64,000 bases of DNA from Thiovibrio sp964588325. Lineage in GTDB: Bacteria; Desulfobacterota; Desulfobulbia; Desulfobulbales; Desulfurivibrionaceae. The notes beneath the pieces were generated by a model. It saw only the letters and a list, made by a program, of their open reading frames with translations. It was not told the origin of the DNA and ran no database searches. Both the position numbers and the translations under genes were made by a program. The stretch covers positions 186,001 to 250,000 of the forward strand of contig CAZPOR010000003.1 in the NCBI GenBank assembly GCA_964588325.1. Reading direction: 5' to 3'. Shown here piece by piece: positions 24,425 to 32,586 of the stretch. How positions within the stretch are numbered: position 1 is the first letter of the stretch; each line of letters opens with the position of its first letter.

Positions 24425-25838
24425 ACTGTGCTCCTTTTGCCGCAGGGAAAACCAGGGAAACGGTGGCGCCGCCCCCGGCCGTGTGTGTCAGTTCGATTCT
24501 GCCGCCGTGCATTTCCATGATGCTGTGGCTGATGGAAAGCCCCAAGCCCGTGCCCTTTCCCACCTCCTTGGTGGTGAAAAAAGGCTCCATGACCCGGTCC
24601 ATGTTCTCGGCAACGATGCCGCAGCCATGGTCGACGACCTCAATCAGCACCTCCGGACCCCGGGCGCTGCTGCGCAGTTCGATGCTTCCTCCGGGTTCGG
24701 ACGCTTCCATGGCATTGAGCAGCACGTTGAGCAGCACTTCCTCGACCTTGCAATGGTCGGCCATGACCGGAGGCAGATCCGTCAACTCGGATGTGATCCG
24801 GTGTTCATGAGAACGCTTGCCGAGCAGGGTGAGGGTCGAGTGAATCAGGGTGTTGATGTCGGTGGGTTGCAGGTTTGCCTCCCGCTGGCGTGCAAAATCG
24901 AGCAGCTCGCGGGCAATGGTCGAGGCGCGGACGATGTTTCGTTCGATGATGGAGATCCGTTTTTCCGTGTCCGCCGATGACGGTGCCTCCCGGAGTTCCT
25001 GCTTGAGCATCTCGACATTAAGGGAGACATTGGTCAATGGGTTGTTGATTTCGTGGGCGATGCCCGCGGCCAGTTTGCCGAGGGCCGAGAGCTTCTCGGT
25101 TTGGGCCAGTTGCCGGAACTGCTGCTCGAATTTTTTTCGGGTTTCGATGTTGAAGATGTTCAAACCACGTACCATGAAATAGGCTATTCCCACTGCCGCC
25201 GCGCCCCGCAGTACCTCCACCGGCACCCCCAGAAAAGGAAAGATGAAGTGCGACGGCACGATGCCCGCAACCACGGCATACAGGGCGAAACAGATTGCGG
25301 CCCGGCGGAGATTGTCGGCCACCTGGCGGTTAAGGGAGGAGATCAGCCGGGAGTGTCTCAACAGGGCGAAAGAGGCCAACATGCCGCCCAGAACGCCGAT
25401 GCTCAGCCGGGCCAGCATCCCTGCCCCCCGGAGCGCCTCCAAACCGAGGTGCGCCTGCATCAACCAGAGATACATGCCCAGCAGAAGCAGGAGAAAAGGG
25501 ATGAGCACCCGCAGCCACTGCCAGCGGATTCTTGGCTGGGAACGGAGCAGGCAGATGCCGAAATGGTTCAGGAACAGAAAGGAGATGACCATGGTGAGAA
25601 AGCGCAGGTAATGCAGGGGGAGCGAAATGAACTCTTTCCCCATCAGCAGTGTATAGCACACCAGCCATTCGTGGAGGCCGTGGCTGAAACCGAAGACCGC
25701 CAGGGAAGGCAGGCTGTCGGCCAACCGCAACTTGCTTTCGGACATGTCCTTGACGGCAATGGACAGGCCGAGGCAGATAAAGGCTAGGCCGTAAAAAAAA
25801 TAAAGCAGGACGAGAGGGGGAAATTGTTCGGACGGCAT
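24417..25838 (-). CDS. multi-pass membrane sensor histidine kinase
   Basis: A 473-residue inner-membrane kinase. The N-terminal 230 residues contain about seven hydrophobic segments (for example LLYFFYGLAFICLGLSIAV, VISFLFLNHFGICL, VLIPFLLLLLGMYLWL) and no obvious large periplasmic domain, so sensing is probably within the membrane. A short coiled coil leads to HisKA with phospho-acceptor His262 (GIAHEINNPL) and a HATPase domain (NVLLNAMEASEP, VDHGCGI, KGTGLGLSISHSIMEMHGG). It pairs with the response regulator that overlaps its 3' end. ATG 25838 begins the first hydrophobic region after a few residues. Confidence 0.92.
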   Translation of the reverse strand: MPSEQFPPLVLLYFFYGLAFICLGLSIAVKDMSESKLRLADSLPSLAVFGFSHGLHEWLVCYTLLMGKEFISLPLHYLRFLTMVISFLFLNHFGICLLRSQPRIRWQWLRVLIPFLLLLLGMYLWLMQAHLGLEALRGAGMLARLSIGVLGGMLASFALLRHSRLISSLNRQVADNLRRAAICFALYAVVAGIVPSHFIFPFLGVPVEVLRGAAAVGIAYFMVRGLNIFNIETRKKFEQQFRQLAQTEKLSALGKLAAGIAHEINNPLTNVSLNVEMLKQELREAPSSADTEKRISIIERNIVRASTIARELLDFARQREANLQPTDINTLIHSTLTLLGKRSHEHRITSELTDLPPVMADHCKVEEVLLNVLLNAMEASEPGGSIELRSSARGPEVLIEVVDHGCGIVAENMDRVMEPFFTTKEVGKGTGLGLSISHSIMEMHGGRIELTHTAGGGATVSLVFPAAKGAQYD

Positions 25839-25953
25839 GCTTTCTCCACTCTTTTTTCGTTGGTCGCGTTGCCTCTCATGCCATGGCTTTTCCCGAAAAG
25901 CAGGACGTTTTTAACCTGCCCGCCTCTTCATGGCTCTAGGAAAATGACGGAGT

Positions 25954-26469
25954 TCAGCTTTCCTCGGTTTGTTTTTCTTCCTCGTTGTCCAGATGGATGG
26001 TGCCGATCAGCTCGGGCGGGATGCGGCTGCGGATCTTTTTCACCGTGGAGAGGATGGTGTGGGCGGGATAATCGTCGCGGATCTCTTCGCTCTTGTCTTT
26101 ATAGGAGGTGAGGACGAATTTTTTGTTTTTGACGTCGAACTTATGGGTCCAGTTGATTTCGATGGTTTCAGGGTTTTCCTCGATCTGCACCGCTATCTTT
26201 TCGCCGCCTTGCGCAACCTGAATGGCGTCCATGTCCGTGACCTCCAGAAGCCAGGCATCGCCGCTGGTGGTGGAGAAGAGCACGAAAACCCCCAGCGCCA
26301 GCACCGCCGCTTTTCCGGCGCCGGCACTTTCCTGGATTTTTTCGACCTCCGTCCTTACCGAGGGAATTGCAGGTCCGGCCGGAGCAACGGTGCGGCTGCC
26401 CAGGCAGCATTTCTTGAATTTTTTGCCGCTGCCGCAGAAACAGGGATCATTTCTTCCTATCTTTGCCAT
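25954..26469 (-). CDS. SEC-C motif protein
   Basis: A 171-residue protein starting MAKIGRNDPCFCGSGKKFKKCC, the SEC-C zinc-binding motif (CxC...CC) known from the SecA C-terminus and many small proteins. A linker and a short hydrophobic stretch (GKAAVLALGVFVLFSTTSG) precede a region of beta-strand character (AWLLEVTDMDAIQVAQGGEKIAVQIEENP; IEINWTHKFDVKNKKFVLTSYK). The C-terminus is acidic. ATG 26469 follows AGAGAG at seven bases. It lies about 113 bases downstream of the penicillin-binding-protein gene on the same strand. Beyond metal binding by the motif, no function can be stated. Confidence 0.78.
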   Translation of the reverse strand: MAKIGRNDPCFCGSGKKFKKCCLGSRTVAPAGPAIPSVRTEVEKIQESAGAGKAAVLALGVFVLFSTTSGDAWLLEVTDMDAIQVAQGGEKIAVQIEENPETIEINWTHKFDVKNKKFVLTSYKDKSEEIRDDYPAHTILSTVKKIRSRIPPELIGTIHLDNEEEKQTEES

Positions 26470-26582
26470 ATGGAATCTCTCTTCTGAGTGTAAGGTTTCA
26501 TCTGTGATATGAAGCTTCGCCACTATGCCACGCCCGGCATGGTTTGTAAAGGCGCGCTTGCATCTTCCCGGAGGGCCCGGGG

Positions 26583-29429
26583 TTAGTTTTCCGGGGTTGT
26601 GTCCATGCGGACCATTTTCTCCTGGTCGCAGTAATACTGGACCAGTTGGGAGAATACTTCGTCGCGGCCGGTGTAGATCTTGGTGTTGCTGTTTAAGATC
26701 TGCACCAAGGCTTCGCCGTAGTCGTCAACCCCGATGATGTTGTCGGAGATGAGGCTGTTGCCGCATTTGCCGGAGAGAAGGGTGTCCATGTACCGGTTGA
26801 CATTGGCCCAGTACACCTGGTTGTTGCGAAAATGGGTATCCTCGCGCTTTGCCTTGTCGATGTTTTTGTCCATCATCTCTTGCAGTTCCTGCTGGAAGAG
26901 GTGGTTGTAAATGCGGCCGGCAATCTTGGTCGGCGCGTTGCCCGAGGTGCCCACGCTCTTGAAGCCGCCCGTGTTGGTGGTTACGGAAACGAGCATGGTG
27001 ATGGTGTCCTCCTTGTGGGCCTGCCGGTCCCGGTAGGGGTTGAAATGGCTGATGAACAGGGCGGACTTGTTCATCGGCGCGGTGCCGGTCTTGCCGGAGA
27101 CCAGATTCTTGTGATGCTTGAATTCGGTTTTCATGGAGGAGCCGGTGCCGCGATTGCAGATCTCGTACAGGGCGCCCATCTCCGCCTCCCGTTCCTTTTT
27201 GGCGTCGAAAAGCGGGATCTTGGCGTACTGATCGTCGAGGTCCCGGTCGTACACCGTCTTGCCGTTTATCTGTATCCGGCGCACAAAAGAGGGATCGCGG
27301 TACTGGCCGTCCAAAAAGGCATTGTAGATGCCAAGCCATTGCTGCACCGACACCGCCGAAGAGCCGATGCCGAAAGGCCAGTATTTGGCGTCTTCCTTGC
27401 TGTAGTCCAGGCCGACCTGGTCAAAGCCCTGGAGCATGGCGTTGCGGAGCATGGGGTTGGTGTAGAGTCTGGCGAAGATCGTGTTGATGGAGATCACCTG
27501 TGCTTCCAGCAGGTTGTATTCCTTGCCCATGGGACGGGCTCCGTCATAGTTGTACCAGTTGCGGGGCATCCAGGTCTGCCTGCCTTCGCTGGCCACATAC
27601 TTGTACTCGATGGGCTTGTCGGCAAAACGGTCGCTCATCTTGGCATTGTTCGCCACCATGGCGTAGTAGGCAATGATCGGCTTTATGGTGGAGGAGGGGG
27701 TGATCTTTGCCTTCTTGTTCATGATGTCGATGATCACCGATTCTTGGTTGGAGCGGGGGCCGGCGCCGGTGTCGGTGGCGGCTTCGTTGGGATCGGGCGC
27801 CTCGTCCTCTTCTTCGTATTTTTCGCTGTTTTTGCTCTGCAGAAACTCCTTGCCGCCCACATAGGCGACGACCTCGCCTTTTTGGTTTACGGCAAGAATG
27901 CCGACATTGATGTTGCGCTGCAGATACTCGAGAAAGCTGTCGAAATCGGTGTAGGGCGGGGTAAGGCCGCGGGAGGTGTAGCGTTCCTTGTCGCGCTGCC
28001 AAGTCCCCTGGTTGCTGGCGGCGAGAATCTCTTTAAAGTAGCTGCCCTGCAGGAACTCTCCGATGATTTCCTTCATCTTTTCGATCAGGGCCAGATCCGT
28101 GCCGGTTTCGATGGAGACGGCCCCTTTTTCTTCCAGCAGGAGCTGGGTGCCGGAAACCTCACGGCCATTGATGGTGTAGGTGCGGGAGGAAACCTCCTTG
28201 ATGACGTTCCAGGAGGTCCATTCCTCCTCCCCGTACAGGGGCGAGCGGAAATCGCGGAAACCGATGCGGCGGATGGATTCTTCGTCGGACAGCAGCCAGC
28301 TCCGGTACTGGTCATCCGGGATTTCCTTCTGTTTCCAGAGGTGGGCGAGGGCGAGATTGACCTTGTTGATCGCGCTTTTGGCATGGCCCTGCATGGCAGG
28401 GGAAAGGTCGCCGAAATTCTTGCCGTTGACGATTTCATAAAAGGCGACCTGGCGGTTGTGGTTGGGGATGAAGGAGCCGATGGTCACCAGTTGCTGCATG
28501 TTGAGGGCGGCCAGGTCTTTTTTGAAATAGCTGGTGGCGGCGGCAGGAAAGCCATAGATGTTGGCCCCCACCGGCACGGTGTTGATGTAAAAGTTGAGAT
28601 TTTTTTCCTTGCCGAATTTGGCCACCATCATGTAGGCGATGATGATCTCCTCCAGCTTGTTGGCAATGGTTCTGTCCTCGTTGCCGAGGATCTTTTTGGC
28701 GTTCTGCATGACAATGGTGCTGGCGCCGCGGGGATCGCCCCGCAGGGTGTCTTTCACCGCGCCGACCAGATTCAACCAACTGACCCCGGGATGGATCAGA
28801 AAAAGATTTTCATACCAGGTGTTGTTGGGGTGGGGCAGGAAAAAGTGGTCTTCGCAGGCCAGCAGGGCCTTTTGGGCGGAGACGGGAAGCTGCTCGGTAA
28901 CCTTGCGTTTTCCGTAGGACTTGATGATGGCCCCCCGGCTGTCCTTGATATCGGCGGAGTGGGCATAGGTTTCCAAGTCGTCGGGCAGCCGTTCGATGGG
29001 GGCGGTGTCATAGATGGAGCGGGCGATGAGCACCTCGATGATATGTTGGGTCGGGCCGGGGATGTAATTAATGATGAAAAGAGTGACGGCAAGCAGTGCG
29101 CCCCATTTCATGAACCGAGGAAGCCAGTAGGCGGACCAGAACAGGACGCGGTTGAACGGGTTTTGCCAGGGATAGGTATGGCTGCCGCGCTTGTCGTCGT
29201 CCCGCATTTCCAGGTACTGGCGGTAGCGGCCGCTGAGGCTTTTGCTTTTTTTGATCTTGCGGATGATGGCTTTTTCGTCAAGGCCTTTTTTGACGTCCTT
29301 GTCCGAGAAAATATGACGGTAGGCCTTGTATTTTATGGCCTGTTCCCGGGGGTCGAAGATTTTCTGCGTCCCTTGGGCGTCGTTTTTGCTTTCTGTTTGA
29401 GGAGACTCTGGCTGCTTTGGTTTCTGCAC
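26583..29429 (-). CDS. highly divergent class A penicillin-binding protein (GT51 plus transpeptidase)
   Basis: A 948-residue protein starting at GTG 29429. A charged cytoplasmic N-terminus of about 105 residues precedes one membrane anchor (WGALLAVTLFIINYIPG). The glycosyltransferase-like domain keeps the first catalytic Glu (Glu193 in CEDHFFLPHP) and RGASTIVMQNAKKIL but deviates from the usual EDxxFxxHxG and GASTITQQ motifs. The transpeptidase domain has SxxK as STIK (Ser580), SIN, and SGKTGT (Lys780). Class A enzymes polymerise and cross-link peptidoglycan; whether the glycosyltransferase half is active is unclear. The length is greater than common PBP1A/1C. Neighbours are a SEC-C gene downstream and, divergently, the pentapeptide-repeat gene. 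Confidence 0.82.
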   Translation of the reverse strand: MQKPKQPESPQTESKNDAQGTQKIFDPREQAIKYKAYRHIFSDKDVKKGLDEKAIIRKIKKSKSLSGRYRQYLEMRDDDKRGSHTYPWQNPFNRVLFWSAYWLPRFMKWGALLAVTLFIINYIPGPTQHIIEVLIARSIYDTAPIERLPDDLETYAHSADIKDSRGAIIKSYGKRKVTEQLPVSAQKALLACEDHFFLPHPNNTWYENLFLIHPGVSWLNLVGAVKDTLRGDPRGASTIVMQNAKKILGNEDRTIANKLEEIIIAYMMVAKFGKEKNLNFYINTVPVGANIYGFPAAATSYFKKDLAALNMQQLVTIGSFIPNHNRQVAFYEIVNGKNFGDLSPAMQGHAKSAINKVNLALAHLWKQKEIPDDQYRSWLLSDEESIRRIGFRDFRSPLYGEEEWTSWNVIKEVSSRTYTINGREVSGTQLLLEEKGAVSIETGTDLALIEKMKEIIGEFLQGSYFKEILAASNQGTWQRDKERYTSRGLTPPYTDFDSFLEYLQRNINVGILAVNQKGEVVAYVGGKEFLQSKNSEKYEEEDEAPDPNEAATDTGAGPRSNQESVIIDIMNKKAKITPSSTIKPIIAYYAMVANNAKMSDRFADKPIEYKYVASEGRQTWMPRNWYNYDGARPMGKEYNLLEAQVISINTIFARLYTNPMLRNAMLQGFDQVGLDYSKEDAKYWPFGIGSSAVSVQQWLGIYNAFLDGQYRDPSFVRRIQINGKTVYDRDLDDQYAKIPLFDAKKEREAEMGALYEICNRGTGSSMKTEFKHHKNLVSGKTGTAPMNKSALFISHFNPYRDRQAHKEDTITMLVSVTTNTGGFKSVGTSGNAPTKIAGRIYNHLFQQELQEMMDKNIDKAKREDTHFRNNQVYWANVNRYMDTLLSGKCGNSLISDNIIGVDDYGEALVQILNSNTKIYTGRDEVFSQLVQYYCDQEKMVRMDTTPEN

Positions 29430-29601
29430 GGAAAATGAAGGCCTCGGATTCTGCTTCAGGGTAATGTTCAGCCACGCACAATGGTCATCTCTAATACTAC
29501 AGGCGAAACGCGAACAAAAAATGCGCTGGGCGCATCATGGACTGCGAAGGGGATTTTTGCCTGACTTCGGCAAGATTCTGTTACCCCCCCAGGTAAAGTG
29601 G

Positions 29602-29607
29602 TATAAT
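29602..29607. promoter_or_regulatory. TATAAT box in the divergent 459-base spacer
   Basis: A perfect TATAAT on the plus strand (29602-29607), reading TATTAT one base over on the minus strand, lies in the spacer 29430-29888 between the penicillin-binding protein (minus) and the pentapeptide-repeat gene (plus). No convincing -35 box is seen for either direction. The spacer also carries two inverted repeats listed separately; the rest shows no gene. Confidence 0.35.
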
Positions 29608-29702
29608 ACCCCATCTGAATATTTTTTACAGCACTGCTCTTGAACGTGTCGAAATATATGCCGGACGCGCAAAAAAAAAACAAAAGGCCACAGGTCCGGA
29701 CA

Positions 29703-29723
29703 CGGAATCGCGCCGTGATTCCG
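29703..29723. repeat. 7-bp inverted repeat
   Basis: CGGAATC (29703-29709) and GATTCCG (29717-29723) form a perfect inverted repeat with a seven-base spacer, upstream of the pentapeptide-repeat gene. Possible operator half-sites or hairpin. Confidence 0.35.
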
Positions 29724-29755
29724 CCGCAACCGCCGCCGGTCGCCGCGGCTTTCCG

Positions 29756-29783
29756 TTGTAATCGCGTTTTTTCGCGATTACAA
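29756..29783. promoter_or_regulatory. 11-bp perfect palindrome with six-T centre
   Basis: TTGTAATCGCG (29756-29766) and CGCGATTACAA (29773-29783) are exact reverse complements separated by TTTTTT. The element lies about 105 bases upstream of the pentapeptide-repeat start codon. Neither strand has a T-run after the stem, so a transcription terminator is unlikely; a repressor or activator site, or an RNA hairpin in the leader, is more plausible. Confidence 0.5.
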
Positions 29784-29888
29784 AAATATATGAAGTATTT
29801 TTTGGTTATGGTCGATGATTGGTGTAGCTGTTGCTTCAGCCCCGGCTGTTTGCGGTGATAACGGTTTTTGTTCTGTTGAGGATGCCGG

Positions 29889-32459
29889 ATGATTTTTTAT
29901 TGCGATAAATGCAGATACTCCGTCGAGGTTGAAGACCGCCATGCCGGCAAGTCGGTGCCGTGTCCAAAGTGCAGGCATACCGTTGTCGTGGGGAAAAATT
30001 CGTCTGCGGCGGCAAGCGACGCCGGCCGGGCTAAATTTTCCTGCGGGAGATGTGGATTCCAGCAGATGGTGCCGGCCGCTTTTGTAGGCAAAAAAGCGCC
30101 CTGCCCGCGATGCCACTCGGAAAAAACCCTTGTCCAGGCTGTAAGCCAACGGAAAGGGGGGCGGTCCTTTTTCTCCAGGTTCGGACTCGCTCTTGCCGCG
30201 GTTCTTGTTGTTGCCCTGGTTGGGGGCGGAGGGATTCTTTTGTGGGGCCGGGCAGGAGTTGGATTGCCCTCTTGGTTCCCCGCTGCTTCCAGCCCTGCGC
30301 CGGGTGGTTTTTCCCGTGAAGCCAGGCCTGCGGAAAATGGCGCTCCCTCCCCGGCAACAGGCAGTGTCGAACCTTCCGGTTTTGCGGGCAAGGATTTTCA
30401 TGGCGCGGATTTTGCCGGCAAGAATTTGCGGGGGCTTAATTTCCGGAACGCCAATTTTGAGGGGGCGAACCTGCGTGATACCGATCTGCGCGGGGTGAAT
30501 TTCAGCCAGGCAAATCTGGTCAATGCCGATCTCAGGCAGGCGGACCTCCGGGGCGCCATCCTTGCCGGGTGTAGACTTCAAAAGGCCGATCTGTCTCAGG
30601 CCCGGCTGGCCGAGGCAAACCTGACCGATGCCGATCTTGCCCGGAGCAATCTCCGTGGCGCTGATCTCCAGGAGGCGGTGCTGGCTGGCGCCATCCTGCT
30701 TGAATCGGACTGGACCGGAAGTGATGCCCGCGGCGCTGATTTTTCCGGAGCAACCTTCACGAAAACCAATTTTACCTCGGCCAATCTGAGCGAAGCAAGG
30801 CTTGGGAATGCCGATCTCACCGTCGCGATTCTTACGGGGGTGAATCTGTCCGGCGCCATGCTCAATGGGGTGGACCTGCGCCGCACTCGTCTGCCGGGAA
30901 TTGCCTTGGCCAAGGCGAATTTGATCCGAGCGAATCTCGATGGCGCGGATATGCAGGGAGCAAATCTGGAAGAGGCGAATCTTTCCGAGGCGAGCGTCAA
31001 CGGAACAAACCTGGGTAAGGCGAAGATGAATGAGGCGGTTGTGGTTCAGGCCAATCTGAATGGCGCGATTATCACCGGCGTAACCGCTGAAAAAGCGAAT
31101 TTCCGGGGAGCCAATCTCACCAAGGCCGATTTGGCATCCGGAGAGTTTGGCGGCGCGAATTTCCAGCAGGTCAATCTCACCGAGGCCAACTGCGAAAAAG
31201 CCCTGATGGAGCGGGTTGATCTGAGCGAGGCCAATCTCACCGGCGCCCGTTTGTCCGGGGTGGATTTCGGCGTCCGCACCCTCATGGTGAAAGCCAACCT
31301 CACCAATACGGATCTGCGCAAGGCCCGGTTGAACACGGTCGATTTCACCGGGGCGAATTTGAACAACGCCAATCTTGAAGGCGCGGATCTCACCAAGGCA
31401 AAACTGAACCATGCCTATCTGAACCGGGCGAACCTTGCCAAGGCCGAACTGGCAAATGCCAATTTGAACAACGCCGACCTGAAGGGCGCGAACCTCTCCG
31501 GCATCAACCTGACGGCGGCAAAACGTTTTGATCTCAAGAATCTGCGCGAGACCGTGTTGAGTGATGCAAAACTGGTCAGTCTTGATCTGCGGAACGCCAA
31601 TCTCATCGATGCCAATTTGAGCAATGCCGATCTTGCCAATGTGGATCTGGCCAACGCCGATTTGACCAATGCCGTGCTTACCGGCGCAAATCTCCGGGAT
31701 GGCGATTTGCGCTGGGCAGATCTTACCGACGCCGACCTGTCCCGCGCCATCCTGATCAATGCCAACCTCAATGACGCCGACCTGAACAGGGCCAATCTGG
31801 AAGGCGCCGACCTGACCAAGGCCACCTTGTTGAATGTGAAAAATATCAAAAAGGCCAAGAAGATCAACACGGCAAAGGGGTTCATCCCTCCTGGCCCGGA
31901 AAGCAGTTTGGGGGCGACGACTGCCCCGCGGAGCAGCATGGTTGCCGCAGCCGGGCGACAGGCCAAGGAACCGGAGGCATCGACGGAGCCGGCCCGTCCG
32001 GTGAAGATCTGGGGGTTGCAGATCGAAAGCGCTGGTCTGGTGCAGCAGCCGTTTCAGCAGGTTTCCGAACTGAGCGCTGCCTATGAAAATGTCCGCGATA
32101 TCGAATTGAACATGAAAAAGCTCCAGATGTTTGCCGGGGGGGCGAACAATATTCCCGGCAAGATCGGGATTGCCTTGGGCGCTCTGTACTCGGTGAATTT
32201 TTTGCCGGTGGACCAGGACCTGCCCCTGGTTATCCGGTGGTACGGGCCGGACGGAAAGCTGGTGCGCACCTCAAATCAGCAGGTCAAGTACATGCAGCGG
32301 CTGGTCGAGGCTCTCACCATCACGGAAAAGATGCTGCTGCATGGAACCTGGACGGTCCAGTTCTTTCACCAGAACCGGAAGATAGGGGAACAGCGCTTTG
32401 AGGTCGTAAAGGGCAAGCAGTTGGAGGTTAGCCTTGCCAAGGACGGCGCGATCTTGTGA
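29889..32459 (+). CDS. zinc-ribbon, membrane-anchored pentapeptide-repeat protein
   Basis: An 856-residue protein with an unusual layout. Residues 1-80 contain two zinc ribbons (Cys5/8/25/28 and Cys52/55/72/75). A single membrane helix spans about 97-119. A Pro/Ala/Ser linker leads to roughly 490 residues of A(D/N)Lxx pentapeptide repeats (about 165-655), which fold as a right-handed quadrilateral beta-helix. Residues about 690-856 form a separate strand-rich domain (IWGLQIESAG ... TWTVQFFHQNRKIGEQRFEVV) resembling an Ig-like or ligand-binding fold. With cytoplasmic zinc ribbons the beta-helix would face the periplasm. GAGG precedes ATG 29889. It is divergent to the penicillin-binding-protein gene and convergent with the actin-like gene. 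Function unknown. Confidence 0.88.
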   Translation: MIFYCDKCRYSVEVEDRHAGKSVPCPKCRHTVVVGKNSSAAASDAGRAKFSCGRCGFQQMVPAAFVGKKAPCPRCHSEKTLVQAVSQRKGGRSFFSRFGLALAAVLVVALVGGGGILLWGRAGVGLPSWFPAASSPAPGGFSREARPAENGAPSPATGSVEPSGFAGKDFHGADFAGKNLRGLNFRNANFEGANLRDTDLRGVNFSQANLVNADLRQADLRGAILAGCRLQKADLSQARLAEANLTDADLARSNLRGADLQEAVLAGAILLESDWTGSDARGADFSGATFTKTNFTSANLSEARLGNADLTVAILTGVNLSGAMLNGVDLRRTRLPGIALAKANLIRANLDGADMQGANLEEANLSEASVNGTNLGKAKMNEAVVVQANLNGAIITGVTAEKANFRGANLTKADLASGEFGGANFQQVNLTEANCEKALMERVDLSEANLTGARLSGVDFGVRTLMVKANLTNTDLRKARLNTVDFTGANLNNANLEGADLTKAKLNHAYLNRANLAKAELANANLNNADLKGANLSGINLTAAKRFDLKNLRETVLSDAKLVSLDLRNANLIDANLSNADLANVDLANADLTNAVLTGANLRDGDLRWADLTDADLSRAILINANLNDADLNRANLEGADLTKATLLNVKNIKKAKKINTAKGFIPPGPESSLGATTAPRSSMVAAAGRQAKEPEASTEPARPVKIWGLQIESAGLVQQPFQQVSELSAAYENVRDIELNMKKLQMFAGGANNIPGKIGIALGALYSVNFLPVDQDLPLVIRWYGPDGKLVRTSNQQVKYMQRLVEALTITEKMLLHGTWTVQFFHQNRKIGEQRFEVVKGKQLEVSLAKDGAIL

Positions 32460-32530
32460 ACCGCGTGCCTGTGAGGTCACGGGTGATTGCGAGGCAAAGG
32501 CGCCGCAGGGTTTCCTTCCCGGCAGGTGGC

Positions 32531-32560
32531 AAAAAAAAGGCGCAGCCACTCGGCTGCGCC
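32531..32560 (-). terminator. strong intrinsic terminator for the actin-like gene
   Basis: On the minus strand GGCGCAGCC-GAGT-GGCTGCGCC (32560 to 32539) forms a perfect 9-bp stem with a tetraloop, followed by eight Ts (32538-32531). It lies 27 bases past the stop codon of the actin-like gene; its stem could also stop plus-strand transcripts from the pentapeptide gene less efficiently. Confidence 0.93.
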
Positions 32561-32586
32561 CTCGTAAACTCTGCTTTGTTTCGCCG

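Noticed and set aside
26832..29438. 868-residue plus-strand frame opposite the penicillin-binding protein
   Set aside because: Shadow of the transpeptidase gene, whose motifs STIK, SIN and KTG are real; the antisense product has no domain.
29778..31412. 544-residue minus-strand frame with regular Ile/Gly/Arg repeats
   Set aside because: The repeats are the reverse complement of the pentapeptide codons; it is a by-product of the real repeat gene.
30390..31850. Short-period DNA repeats that could be taken for a CRISPR or VNTR array
   Set aside because: They encode A(D/N)Lxx pentapeptides in a continuous frame, differ at the nucleotide level, and have no spacer/repeat alternation.
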